DNA of 64,000 bases, taken from NCBI GenBank assembly GCA_034401795.1, contig CM067365.1:14885434-14949433 (forward strand), read 5' to 3'. Positions within the stretch are counted from its first letter, which is position 1, and each line of letters opens with the position of its first letter. Below, in pieces: positions 10,326 through 20,395 of the stretch. Source of the stretch: Chaetoderma sp. LZ-2023a. Its lineage: Eukaryota; Mollusca; Caudofoveata; Chaetodermatida; Chaetodermatidae. The notes below the pieces were generated by a model. It made no database searches. It saw only the letters and a program-made list of their open reading frames with translations, and had not been told where the DNA came from. Position numbers and translations under genes: made by a program.

Positions 10326-11291
10326 CTTTAGAACAGTGGCGTCACAGCCATAGGGCTGACGTTGCTAAATGCAACCGGCCCCCGAGGTATGGGGGTCCCC
10401 GAGGGCCTTTGAAAAAAAACCCATTGCCGTCCTACCCACCCCTCATCATAAATATTTAATTGTAACCCGCTCGGTCCTCCCCTGGCTCCCCAATCATAAT
10501 GTATACATGTATGTCTATTAATAGCTCAAAGAGTACAGAGCGCAGGCCATAATTATATCTATTTATAGCCCGGAAAACAATTGCGCAAGCGGTTAGCGGC
10601 AAGCGCAAGTGTAGCATAATTGTTACTGTTTATTCGTTGAACATTATCATTCGTGCAAAGCGTGCTGCTGAATGCTGACGTCAGCGAATTTGTAACGCGG
10701 TCGTCGCGGTGTGCCACTGTGGCGAGACTAATTTTCCTCAAGTACTGTCGACAGACGACGGAACCTAGAGCTACAGTCCTGTTTAAATAGTATCCCTGAT
10801 TCCCTGCACACTGGAAGTAAGTGTATTAATTATTTTAAGTTATTAACAATGCCATCAGTCCATCATTAATGATTCATCAAATAAACATGTCTATAGCGAG
10901 CACCTACTGTTGAGACCATAATCCATATGGTGGTTCTTTAAGACGGATGGGGTCATCGGGGTGGTCGACTGGTCGTCAGACAAGTGGAACCACACTTCTT
11001 CGTGAGCCGACAGCGTGTGGTCTCAAACGCCACTAGTAGCGTTAACTGATAAAATTAATCAATTTTATTTCATTTGATAACAGTTTTTAAATTCTCATTA
11101 AAATGTGTCGCTATAGACAGGTTTTACTGTAAACCAGCACTGCATAGGGGCGTGCCTAATACATACTATTGCACTATGCGATTTTCCATGACTTCTGAAA
11201 ATCCGGAATTTGACTGGAAACAGAATTAATTATATTTTATTTTTGTTTTTCTGTGACCAATAATTCCAGGTGAGTAATCCATGCCACTCAA

Positions 11292-11474
11292 CCCTTTCAC
11301 CGATAAATTCCCTGTTTAACAATTTTGGAACAAACATACAGGAAAGCTGTTGCATATTTTGAAGTCAATATGGCTGGGAGGCATGCATTACTGCCAGCTT
11401 CCAGTCATATTATTTCAAAATATTCCATAACCTTGTAAAGAATTTACTCTTTCAGGGATTTGTCAGTGAAAGGG
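11292..11474. mobile_element. H2 MITE nested in hAT-1
   Basis: Termini CCCTTTCACCGATAAATTC and CAGTGAAAGGG are inverted repeats. Flanks are TCAA (11288-11291) and TTAA (11475-11478), a TTAA target with one change. The interior is the shared hairpin core, with arms TTGCATATTTTGAAGTCAAT and TTCAAAATATTCCATAA. Confidence 0.85.
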
Positions 11475-11583
11475 TTAAGCGGCTGGAAGCAAATTTGATT
11501 TGTTATTATATCAAACGTACTTTCCTTCTAGGCCAAATCTTGAAAATATCTTCGTCTGATCTGGCAGTTGCTCCCAGTTCGTC

Positions 11584-14155
11584 ATGAAACGTGCGTATGA
11601 ATCAGGAGCCAAGAAACGAAGTGAGAAGAAGCGTAGAACTGAAGTAGCATTAAGTAACACACGCGATATTTCACAGTACCTATTGACAACACATTCTACA
11701 GAGACTACAGATGAGTCTGCACCAACCCCAGTACCTACAGAAGAAATTATGCAGCAAGACAATCAACAGTCAGCTAAACAGTCACCTGTCATTGAAGAAA
11801 ATGACCAGCCATCATGCTCAAGCAAATGTACTGAAACATCTGAAAGTGAACCACAATCTTCTGAGCAGCGTTCCTCCACAAGCAACGAACAGGACAGTCA
11901 GCACTTGGTTTCATTATTTGACACGACTTGCCGTATCCTACAGATCGTGGTAAATTTCCAGACACTATAACTGATGCAAACGTAATAGAATGCATCCTTG
12001 CTCATGGTCCTTGTCGTCCAAAATGGGAGCCTGGAAACGATGACGCAAACCTTTTGTGTGAGAAACATTATTACTTTTATTCAACTGGTAATTTGAAGAT
12101 TACTCGTGAATGGTTATGCTATTCACCATCTCTGAATAAGCCTTATTGTGAAACGTGTTGGTCGTTTGCTGATAGGAGAAGCTCTATGTTACAATGGCAA
12201 TGGATAAACGGTATTAGTTGCTCCAATAAAAGCTTTGCCTTAAAGGTTAAAAGACACGAGAAGAGTGATGTTCATCTATCAGCAATGGCAGTATACCAAC
12301 GGTGGAAGGCAGGCAAGCGGCTAGATAGAGAAGCTGAAAAACAGTTAAAAAACGAATGCAACTTTTGGAGACAGATATTGTGCCGAATCAAAAATATTAT
12401 CTTGACTCTCTCTGTTCTTTGTCTAGCGTTTAGAGGACATCGTGAGGACATCGTGAGTACGTCCGTGATGGTCACTGCGAAGGTGGGAACTTTGTAGCAT
12501 TAGTTGCTATGCAAGCTAAATTTGATCCACTGTTACAACAGGTGTTAGAAATGCCATGGAAAGCTACTAAATATTTAAGTGCTACAATCCAAAATGAAAT
12601 CATCATGTTAATATCCACTCATCTTAGAAGAAAACTGGTTTCCCAAATTAAGACAGCTCCTTTCTATTCAATAATTGTCGACACAACTAGTGATATTACG
12701 CGAGAGGATAAAGTCTCGGTTGTTATTAGATGGTTACATATTGACAATGAAAATAAAAGTCTCAGCGTTAATGAGACGTGTTTAGGATTCCTTACAATCA
12801 CAGATTCTACAGCATTTGGTTTAACAGACGCAGTTTCTAATTGGTTAATTAATCAAGGCCTAGATCTGCAGCGAATACGCGGTCAAGGATATGATGGAGC
12901 AAGTGTAATGAGTGACATTAAAGGCAGTATGCAGAAAATGATTCAAGATATTGTTCATAATGTGCCTGTGCCTTACATCCATTGTGCGTCTCATAACCTA
13001 AATCTCATTATTAATGATGCTGTCGAATGCAATGTTAATTGCATAACATTTTTTGAAACTGTTAGAGAAATATTTTCGTTTTTTGGATCGAGCTTAAACA
13101 GATGGGCCGAATTGGCTTTTACAGCGGAAAAGGCCAATAGCTTGAAATTGAAGAAATTATGCCCAACAAGATGGACATCGAGAATTGATGCTATAAGAGC
13201 AGTAAAAAATAGGTATGTTGACATTCTAAAGGTTCTCACAAGAATTTGCCTTGAAAGTAAAAACGGTAAGGAGAAGGTAGATGCGATGGGTATCAGGAAA
13301 CAGATGGAGACATTTGAATTCATTGTTTTCATTGTCTTCTGGGAAAGACTGCTAACCTGTATACACAAGGCTTCTCTTGATCTACAGTCTATCCAAACGG
13401 ATTTATCACATGCCACCAGGCTGTTATCGATGGCATCTGGGGAATTAAATTTTCTTCGCAGTTCCTGGGACAGTATCATTTTGAGTGCCACTGCTCTTGC
13501 CTCAGAGTGGAAGATAAATCCCACATTTACTATACATAGACAGCGTCGCAAACAAAAATTCGTTGATGAATTAGCAGCGGATGAAAGACTTCATGATCCA
13601 GAGAAAGCTTTTAAGGTGCACACATTTTACTCAGTCATTGACACAGCGTTGGGGCAATTGAATGGACGCTTTGAAGGACAGAAACTTGTGTGTGATCTGT
13701 TTTCCTTTCTATTTCCAAACAATATGTGTACAATGACTGACCAAGAATTAGAAAAGGCGGCTACAGCAGTAATACATAAGTATGGCAGTGCGCTAAGTGA
13801 GGATCTCGTGTCTGAAGTTCGGTCATTTAGGCGAGAGTTTAGGGATGAGCTTTCCCAACAGGAAACTGTTATGGATGTTTTAAAGCTCATGATAACCGCA
13901 AGAATCCTACCATCTATGCCTGAATTAGGAACTGCGCTCGCTCTGTTTATTACACTTCCAGTAACTGTAGCGAGTGCAGAGCGATCATTCTCAAAACTAA
14001 AGCTAATTAAAACATACGTACGTTCCACCATTAGTAAGGACAGGTCGGATGGATTAGCTTTAATCTCTATTGAAACTGAGGAAGCGAGAAAGCTAAATAT
14101 AGACAGTTTAATTGATGCATTTGCTAACAAAAAAGCACGAGCATCAAAGTTTTAA
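11584..14155 (+). pseudogene. hAT-1 transposase (TTF/ZMYM-like N-terminus), two frameshifts
   Basis: Three segments in three frames make one protein. Segment 1 (from ATG 11584) is a basic N-terminus with SGAKKRSEKKRR. Segment 2 (about 11925-12445) starts near DLPYPTDRGKFPDTI and holds a TTF-type finger with YCETCWSF, a later histidine, and CLAFRGHRE. Segment 3 (to the stop at 14153-14155) holds the catalytic core and dimerisation region. The second frameshift is explained by an exact 11-bp tandem duplication GGACATCGTGA at 12435-12445 and 12446-12456; one copy would restore phase. The first shift, near 11925, could be a 1-2 base change or a small intron. The protein would cut and paste the element at 8-bp targets. 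Confidence 0.9.
12509..14155 (+). CDS. hAT transposase catalytic and dimerisation region, intact frame
   Basis: This 548-codon frame is open. It has the first catalytic-type aspartate in IVDTTSDI (D58), a second in RGQGYDGAS (D129), CASHNLNL (159-166) typical of the RNase-H-like fold in this family, and a C-terminal hAT dimerisation region (about 479-540) with TLPVTVASAERSFSKLK; E491 is a candidate third acidic residue. ATG 12509 is simply the first in frame; the true protein began upstream in another phase (see the pseudogene entry). The long intact frame suggests recent decay or selection on this part. Confidence 0.85.
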   Translation: MQAKFDPLLQQVLEMPWKATKYLSATIQNEIIMLISTHLRRKLVSQIKTAPFYSIIVDTTSDITREDKVSVVIRWLHIDNENKSLSVNETCLGFLTITDSTAFGLTDAVSNWLINQGLDLQRIRGQGYDGASVMSDIKGSMQKMIQDIVHNVPVPYIHCASHNLNLIINDAVECNVNCITFFETVREIFSFFGSSLNRWAELAFTAEKANSLKLKKLCPTRWTSRIDAIRAVKNRYVDILKVLTRICLESKNGKEKVDAMGIRKQMETFEFIVFIVFWERLLTCIHKASLDLQSIQTDLSHATRLLSMASGELNFLRSSWDSIILSATALASEWKINPTFTIHRQRRKQKFVDELAADERLHDPEKAFKVHTFYSVIDTALGQLNGRFEGQKLVCDLFSFLFPNNMCTMTDQELEKAATAVIHKYGSALSEDLVSEVRSFRREFRDELSQQETVMDVLKLMITARILPSMPELGTALALFITLPVTVASAERSFSKLKLIKTYVRSTISKDRSDGLALISIETEEARKLNIDSLIDAFANKKARASKF

Positions 14156-14204
14156 AACCCGCTAATAGGGAAATTTATTTGGTAGACATTCCGATTTCGC
14201 TCTA

Positions 14205-14345
14205 AAGGCAATGTGCATTTGCAGGCCAAGGGAAGACTATTTTTTAAATTTTACAACTAGAATGTCTGGCTCGATAACCGAGCCACTGATTCCAGTTGTA
14301 AAATTTAAAAAAAGTCTTCTCTTGGTCTGCAAATGGGCATTTCGG
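14205..14345. mobile_element. H1 MITE hairpin nested in hAT-1
   Basis: Arms ATTTGCAGGCCAAGGGAAGA and TCTTCTCTTGGTCTGCAAAT flank a GGCTCGATAACCGAGCC centre. Terminal CCCTTT/TTAA motifs are eroded. Confidence 0.75.
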
Positions 14346-14970
14346 CTTAAACCAGTCATGGAGATTGGCACTTCAGAAAAAAGACTGCATAGAACCTACC
14401 AGGTTTTGATAATTTCAGGCAGACGTGGATATTTTGTGATAAAATGATTGAGATCGTCCAATCTAGGCTGAAAATTATCAAGGCGTGTCCAATAATATAC
14501 ATGCGCATACTATTAAATCTATAAAAATAGTCAAGTCTGAATTTTTGTTTCTGATTTTGGGAGTCAACAAACAAGCCTGAGTCATATTTTAGCTGACAAA
14601 TCTCTTGTTTTTGTGGCGGTTGACGAGTTGGCTCCTGTCTATAGCTGTACCACATCGACCTGCGTCAAATGCCTGTAACCTCACTCACCTATGATTGTAA
14701 TTAAATATGACGTTTGTGCTTCTGTGCTTGGTATTGAATTGATAGTATTGGTAATGGAGACATTACATACCAGTTTATTGCGTAATTCTATAGCCAAATT
14801 AAATTACATTATGTTATCAGGAAATGGTTTTCTGTATGAAATAACTCCACTCACCCCCACTGATACACCTACGATTAAGAGGTAGGGATACATCCTAGAC
14901 ATCCCAGATAGGCCCCAGAATATTTTTTGCAACGGGCCCCTGATGTTCTTGTGACGCCACTGCTTTAGAA

Positions 14971-15919
14971 GTGGTTTTAGTCGTGTTAGTCTGCGCTTGT
15001 GTGTATGTATTAATCCCAATAGTGTCGCAGTAAGTAATTTGTGGAAGTATTAACAGTTAGTATCGTGTTTTATTATGTTAGGTGGTAAGTATGCTCGAAG
15101 TCATCGCATGATCGCAATGTTCCAATCTCTATATGTATTAGATACTTGTCTCAATAGACACATAGAAATTTAGAACCCCCCATCCTATTATATTTCCTGA
15201 TTATCAAGGTACAATTTCGGTACGTCATTCTTTCGGTTTTCTAGATTTTGTAAAAAGCATATAAATTGTTTTCCGATGTTCCGATATTCGGTATAGGTTA
15301 TTTACTTTAAACCAGTTAATTACATTTTTCATTTCTTCATTTACATTTTACAAAGCGTTTCTATGTTATTGTTGTGGAGAAAAGCATTAGTGCCATCTGC
15401 AATTCAGTATCAAAGAAAGGCGTTGACAAACATTAGGTAAATCACATATAATGCACAACAAGATAATTACGAATATGAGAGGGCCAAGTATTGATCCTTG
15501 CATGCCCCCCCCCCCCCCACAGACTAATTTCCCATTGGTAGGACAAGCTCCATTGTACTGTATGCATTGCACTCTATTAGAGGATTATTTTGTTATGCAA
15601 TTTAGAGCAATTGCTCTCACTCAATATAGTTATACAGTTACACATAATAAGAGTTTTCTATTAGACTATTATGATCAATTGTGGCAAACACATTAAAACG
15701 AACAAGACATACCCAGAATATGTTCTTTGTTTTCTAGAGAATCTATTGGTTTTTTCCACCATATCTATCACAACGAACATTGTGGAGTGATTTTGTCTAA
15801 AACCATACTGCACTTTATAGAGTAGGGGCCTATAGAATCTTTGTCTGATTATCTCTGTGTATTCTAGTAAAGTCGTTCTACGAGTATATAAAATATTGAA
15901 CGTACTGAGACTGGCCGGT
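14971..15919. other. Intergenic, nothing recognised
   Basis: AT-rich DNA with a poly-C run at 15507-15518. No ORF or repeat could be assigned. Confidence 0.4.
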
Positions 15920-16303
15920 AATTCATCTTTCCAGAGTACCTACCACCCATAATATGACGCCATAATGAACTGCGTGATGTGTACAATGACAGTATAATGA
16001 ATGACGTCGATAAGTACGTCATTTGAAGACGGTCTATGTGTTGTTGTACAAATTGTTTGCTTTTACTATTTAATAAATATTCTGTTGAATATTTTGAAAC
16101 TAATTTGACTGGGCGCTGTTGCTGCCATAGGCAGCAACAGCGCCCAGTCAAATTAGTTACAAAATATTCAATAGCTTCCCTGTATAGTTTTCAGGAAATT
16201 GATAGCTAGGGCATTTGGGGATCGATCAATCCCAACACGGCGAGGTATGGGTGGAGCTTAGCTAGTGATGGGCGGGGTATAGCTAAAAATGGAAAGGTCC
16301 GTT
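15920..16303 (-). mobile_element. H3 MITE, near full length
   Basis: The right end AATGGAAAGGTCC (16289-16301) matches the left end (TCTTTCCAG, 15926-15934) as a decayed inverted repeat of the H3 terminus AATGGACCTTTCCAGTTT. The middle holds the shared hairpin core with arms meeting at GTTGCTGCCATAGGCAGCAAC (16120-16140). GACGTC motifs occur in the left half. The copy at 18507 lies in the opposite orientation. Confidence 0.85.
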
Positions 16304-16349
16304 AGTGAAGTCAGAAGAGTCCTTGCTTTATATGTCCGTGTCACACGTG

Positions 16350-16354
16350 ATGTG

Positions 16355-16403
<49 letters not shown>

Positions 16404-16413
16404 GCGCGCGCGT
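16350..16413 (+). repeat. (GT)n(GTGC)n(GC)n microsatellite
   Basis: Compound simple repeat. Confidence 0.95.
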
Positions 16414-17179
16414 ACTACGTAGAGGTATTGTTAATTTTTATCCGATAGGCTGGCTCCCATGTTGATAAAATAGTCATTACATTTATTTGCTATATCGTGC
16501 CTGTCAGTTCAAACGTTGTCTTTTTACAAAGATTTTAATGCCTCTAATTTTTTGTTTTGTTTTATCAACTTCCACGTTTCTTTGATGTTGTGTTTCTGAC
16601 AGTTGAATTTATTATGATAATGATTGAATTTGGCTCTCTATATTATTTGACTTAGTCTGTTGTGATATTTTCATATGAGATTTATTGTATTTTGTGGAGT
16701 GATTAATGTTACATTGTGTTCTTATAACATACAGCTATCAATCCCCTAGTTAGCCACAGCTTAGTTGGATTTCACTCAAATTTTTCATCTGTTTAGTGGA
16801 ACGGTACATCCATATACATCAGTGCATACCATGTGGAATATGTTGTAGGCATCTTCACATGACTGACGATCGAGAATGTGCTTCCAGTTCATAGCAGACA
16901 TCCCAGCACGCACATGAAACAACGTCATGTGCTTGCTAGGATGGCATTCGTAAGTTTTTCGATCTACACATTATATTTTGCTTTATGAAGGATTTCTGTT
17001 TAGCTTTTATTTTTTAGGTAGTAGATAGGCAGATGATCAGACAGGTCTGCAACAAAAATACCTAATTGAGTATTCCTTTCAACAATGATATTTGAGAAGA
17101 TATTGCCAATGATGGTCGCTGTGGATTCTGTAGGTCTGTGAGGTTTTGTTAAGAGTGGATGGAAGCCATATGAGCCAAT
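16414..17179. other. Intergenic, nothing recognised
   Basis: AT-rich sequence without an ORF worth reporting. Confidence 0.4.
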
Positions 17180-17370
17180 TAACATTTCCAGTTTATCGAT
17201 CCATCACATGACGTAATAAGTAACGACGTGACATGTATATTTACGTCAGAACCATTACGTCATGAATGACTCGAATTAGTCCGTCTTAAATGCTTAATAG
17301 TCCGTCAGGTTGTATGAAGTAAATGTCTTTACTATTTAATAAACATGCTGTTGAAAACTTTGAAACATTC
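17180..17370 (-). mobile_element. H3 MITE, half copy
   Basis: It begins with CATTTCCAGTTTATCGATCC, related to the H3 terminus, has several TGACGTAA/TACGTCA motifs, and ends in the left arm of the shared core (TGTTGAAAACTTTGAAAC). The other half is missing. Confidence 0.65.
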
Positions 17371-17707
17371 ACTGCTTAAAAATATATTACCTCCGAAATA
17401 TAAATAAATTAGGAATTTTTCAGTATTTTTGCTGTAGTAGAATCGTCCCGATGTATTAGTACATATTAATTTGTATACATATATTCCGACCCCGTCACAC
17501 ATATTTATTATTATTTGTTATTTTTCTGGAATCTCGTGTGCACGTGTGAGTTTTCAATTTAGGAAAGCATTATTATATTTACGAAACAAAGGAATTGGAA
17601 AGCGCCACCGCGATGGGCATCGGAAACATCAAAGAGCTACATGACTGGAGGATTGAAACCGCAAAAAATTATATCGGAACATCAAACAAATAAGTTGCAT
17701 AATAAGT

Positions 17708-18398
17708 GAGTCAGAGTACAATAGGCGTAAAAAGCCTAGGATTGAATCGTGGCAGGTGCATCCACAGATAGTCCCATATGAATCGTCAGTGTGTCAGTAT
17801 ATCAGACATGTGAAAGCTGGTCGGCCAAACCTTGACTATTAGTCTTGGCGCGGTGGTCCAGTGGAAAGATGTCTGGTTGCTGATGCTATGCGGAGCTGCA
17901 GAATGGTGGTTCGATCCCCCGACCGGGAGATGGTGATCAACAAATTAAACTATGGGTACATGACTGTCGGCTAAGTTAGCACATAGAAATTGAATCCGCA
18001 CGTTTCCAGTGCGTCATTAACATAAAAATACATATACTGCCAGAGCCGTGCTGGAGTCAGAGTACAATAGGCGTAAAAAGCCTAGGATTGAATCGTGGCA
18101 GGTGCATCCACAGATGTCCCATATGAATCGTCAGTGTGTCAGTATATTAGACATGTGAAAGCTGGTCGGCCAAACCTTGACTATTAGTCTTGGCGCGATG
18201 GTCCAGTGGAAAGATGTCTGGTTGCTGATGCTATGCGGAGTTGCAGAATGGTGGTTCGATCCCCCGACCCGGAGATGGTGATCAACAAATTAAACTATGG
18301 GTACATCACTGTCGGCTAAGTTAGCACATAGAAATTGAAGCCGCACGTTGCCAATGCGTCAATAACATAAAAATACATACACTGGCAAGATCATGTTT
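17708..18398 (+). repeat. tRNA-derived SINE unit, tandemly duplicated (about 346 bp x 2)
   Basis: The unit starting GAGTCAGAGTACAATAGGCG at 17708 recurs at 18054, with one 1-bp indel and a few substitutions. Each unit contains a pol III-type A box (TGGTCCAGTGG, 17854-17864) and a perfect-type B box (GGTTCGATCCC, 17908-17918), about 44 bp apart; the second copies lie 345 bp downstream. The tRNA cloverleaf is not intact, so this is SINE-like rather than a tRNA gene. Confidence 0.8.
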
Positions 18399-18506
18399 TA
18401 ATGTGCATGCGTGCTGCATTCGGGAAAATTTCGACTGTTTGACTGGAGCCTCCCAGAGCACATGTAAACGAGGACGCATCTGCTCAGACATTGTGTGGGT
18501 GAATTG

Positions 18507-18909
18507 AATGGCCCTTTCCATTTTAGCTATGCTCCGCTCATCACTAGCTAAGCTCCACCCACACCTCGCCGTGCTGGGATTGATCGATCCCCAAATGCTC
18601 TAGCTATCAATTTCCTGAAAACTATACAGGGAAACTGTTGAATATTTTGTAACTAATTTGACTGGGAGCCGTTGTTGCCTATCGCAGCAACAGCGCCCAG
18701 TCAAATTAGTTTCAAAATATTCAACAGAATATTTATTAAATAGCAAAAGCAAACAATTTGTACAACAACGCATAGACCGTCTTCAAATATGCGTTCGTGA
18801 AGTACTTATCGACGGCATTCATGACGTCATTCATTATGATGTCATTGTATGCATCACGCATTTCATTATGACATCATATGACGGGTGGGTACTCTGGAAA
18901 GGTGAATTA
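18507..18909 (+). mobile_element. H3 MITE, near full length
   Basis: The left end AATGGCCCTTTCCATTTTAG and right end GGAAAGGTGAATT are degenerate inverted repeats. The core hairpin arms meet at about 18670-18695. It is highly similar, in inverted orientation, to 15920-16303. Confidence 0.85.
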
Positions 18910-18934
18910 GGGGTCATGTCCATACACTGGCACT

Positions 18935-19245
18935 TTCACCAGATGGACATTGTCGCACCACGCGCATTTGACACAATCAAAAGATCAATGATCATGGACG
19001 TACTGCACCAGACTGGATGTAATGACGATGTGCTACGACTAGTAACCCTGTTATTGGCAGAAACCTGGCTGACAGTATAAGAGATCACTGGTCTCTGGTG
19101 CTGTTTAAATGCTACCTCGCCGCAACTATGTTATCCGTACGGGAGCACTGTACCAGATCAACCACCAGTCTATATTGGATCTCCAAATAGAAATGCACTA
19201 CACAGATGACATAGACTTCACAGATGACGAAGAGATGTTTCTATC
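18935..19245 (+). pseudogene. Non-LTR reverse transcriptase fragment
   Basis: The translation has AFDTIKRSMIMDVLHQTGCN (about 18964-19023), typical of the RT finger/palm, and after a frame change HYTDDIDFTDDEE (about 19198-19236), a variant of the YADD catalytic box. The expected middle is degraded. No other part of the element was found; downstream is a simple repeat. Confidence 0.6.
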
Positions 19246-19745
19246 CATCCGTACGTCCGTCCTCCATCCATCCGTCCATCCACCCGCCCGCCCGCCTGCT
19301 CGGTCATCCAACCGCGCACGCACCCGAATACCCGCCCACCCACCCGCCAGCCCACTAACCCACCTACCCAGCCAAACAGACAAACACCAACCCAAACAGC
19401 CACCCACCAAAATGTCCAAACACTTATCCAAACACCAACATACCCACCCAAACAGCCACCCAACCAACTAACCAACCAACCAACGCACCCTCTCACCGCC
19501 AGCTCGGTCGCCCACCCACCGCCCATCCGGCCAGCCCGCCAATCCGTCTGTCAGTCCGTCCGCCCACCTACTCAGCCACCCGCCAACCCACCGACCACTC
19601 ACCCACCCACTGACTCACCCACCAACCCATCCATCTATCCATCCATCCATCCACCAACCCACCTACATACCCACCCACCCACCCACCCATCCATCCATCA
19701 ATCAATTCATCCATCTATCTATCTATCTATCCATCTATCGTTCCT
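19246..19745 (+). repeat. Degenerate (CCA/CCAT/CCCA)n tract
   Basis: About 500 bp of low-complexity CCATCC, CCACCC and CAACCAAC units ending in (ATCT)n. ORFs here on both strands are repeat artefacts. Confidence 0.9.
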
Positions 19746-20133
19746 GTACTGTCCTCGTGAATGAGTATGCCATGCCGTGGGTGGGAGTGGGGTGGGTGAG
19801 TGTGTGGGGGTGTGCGTGCTCGCAGGCTTATGGTGATGCGTGAAGCTGAGCCAAAATTAATGTTGCCGACTTAATCAAGGTACCAATATACTTAGCTTGA
19901 GATACCCGTTCTAAAGCGACTCACGCCATTGCGAAAATTTTGTGCAACTTTGACCTGGATCAAGACAAGATATGATAGATGATATGATATATGATACGGC
20001 TTTAAATGGTCAAACCTTATAACCCATGTATCGATCTAGGTCTGAATTGAGAGTAGGCCCGACTACAGGAGATCTTAGTTTGTTGTTGAGGTGACTAGAC
20101 GATCTTCTCTCTCTAGTTACAAAACAGCATGTG

Positions 20134-20165
<32 letters not shown>

Positions 20166-20395
20166 TACGTACATGTGTGTGGGGTAATAGAATTATGAGA
20201 ACAGAGAAACATCAATATTTAAGAAATATTTAGTGCTTATACTTATTACTGTATTGGTGAACGGTTCCATAGAAATCTATAATTTTAAAAGTCAACGATC
20301 ACAAATTGCAATCTATTGTCTGACACTCATGGCAGCCGTGTGTATCTATGTGGTCGGATGATAAAGCCGTGTCTGTGAACACAACACCAACACGA
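19746..20395. other. Intergenic, one microsatellite
   Basis: It contains a (GT)n(GC/GT)n tract at 20130-20180. Nothing else was recognised downstream of the GPCR 2 stop codon. Confidence 0.4.

Larger units (their letters stand above)
10334..14962 (+). mobile_element. Complete hAT-family DNA transposon (hAT-1), 4.6 kb
   Basis: Both ends are visible. The left terminus CAGTGGCGTCACA (10334-10346) is matched inverted by TGTGACGCCACTG (14950-14962). The element is flanked by the 8-bp direct repeat CTTTAGAA at 10326-10333 and 14963-14970, the length diagnostic of hAT insertion. The interior carries a TTF-finger plus hAT transposase ORF in three frames. Two MITEs have inserted inside it (11292-11474 and about 14205-14345). 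Confidence 0.95.

Noticed and set aside
10099-11130. Separate MITE with ends TACAGTCACACCTGTCC and GACAGGTTTTACTGTA
   Set aside because: The ends are inverted and similar, but the left one is outside hAT-1 and the right one inside it, so they cannot be two ends of one insertion unless hAT-1 boundaries are wrong; probably two fragments of a dispersed repeat.
17841-17925. Functional tRNA gene
   Set aside because: A and B boxes are good but acceptor and anticodon stems do not pair, and the segment is part of a repeated 346-bp unit; a SINE is the better reading.
19109-19526. ORFs of 90-120 codons on both strands
   Set aside because: They run through a CCA-rich simple repeat; only the short YTDD-containing start belongs to an RT fragment.
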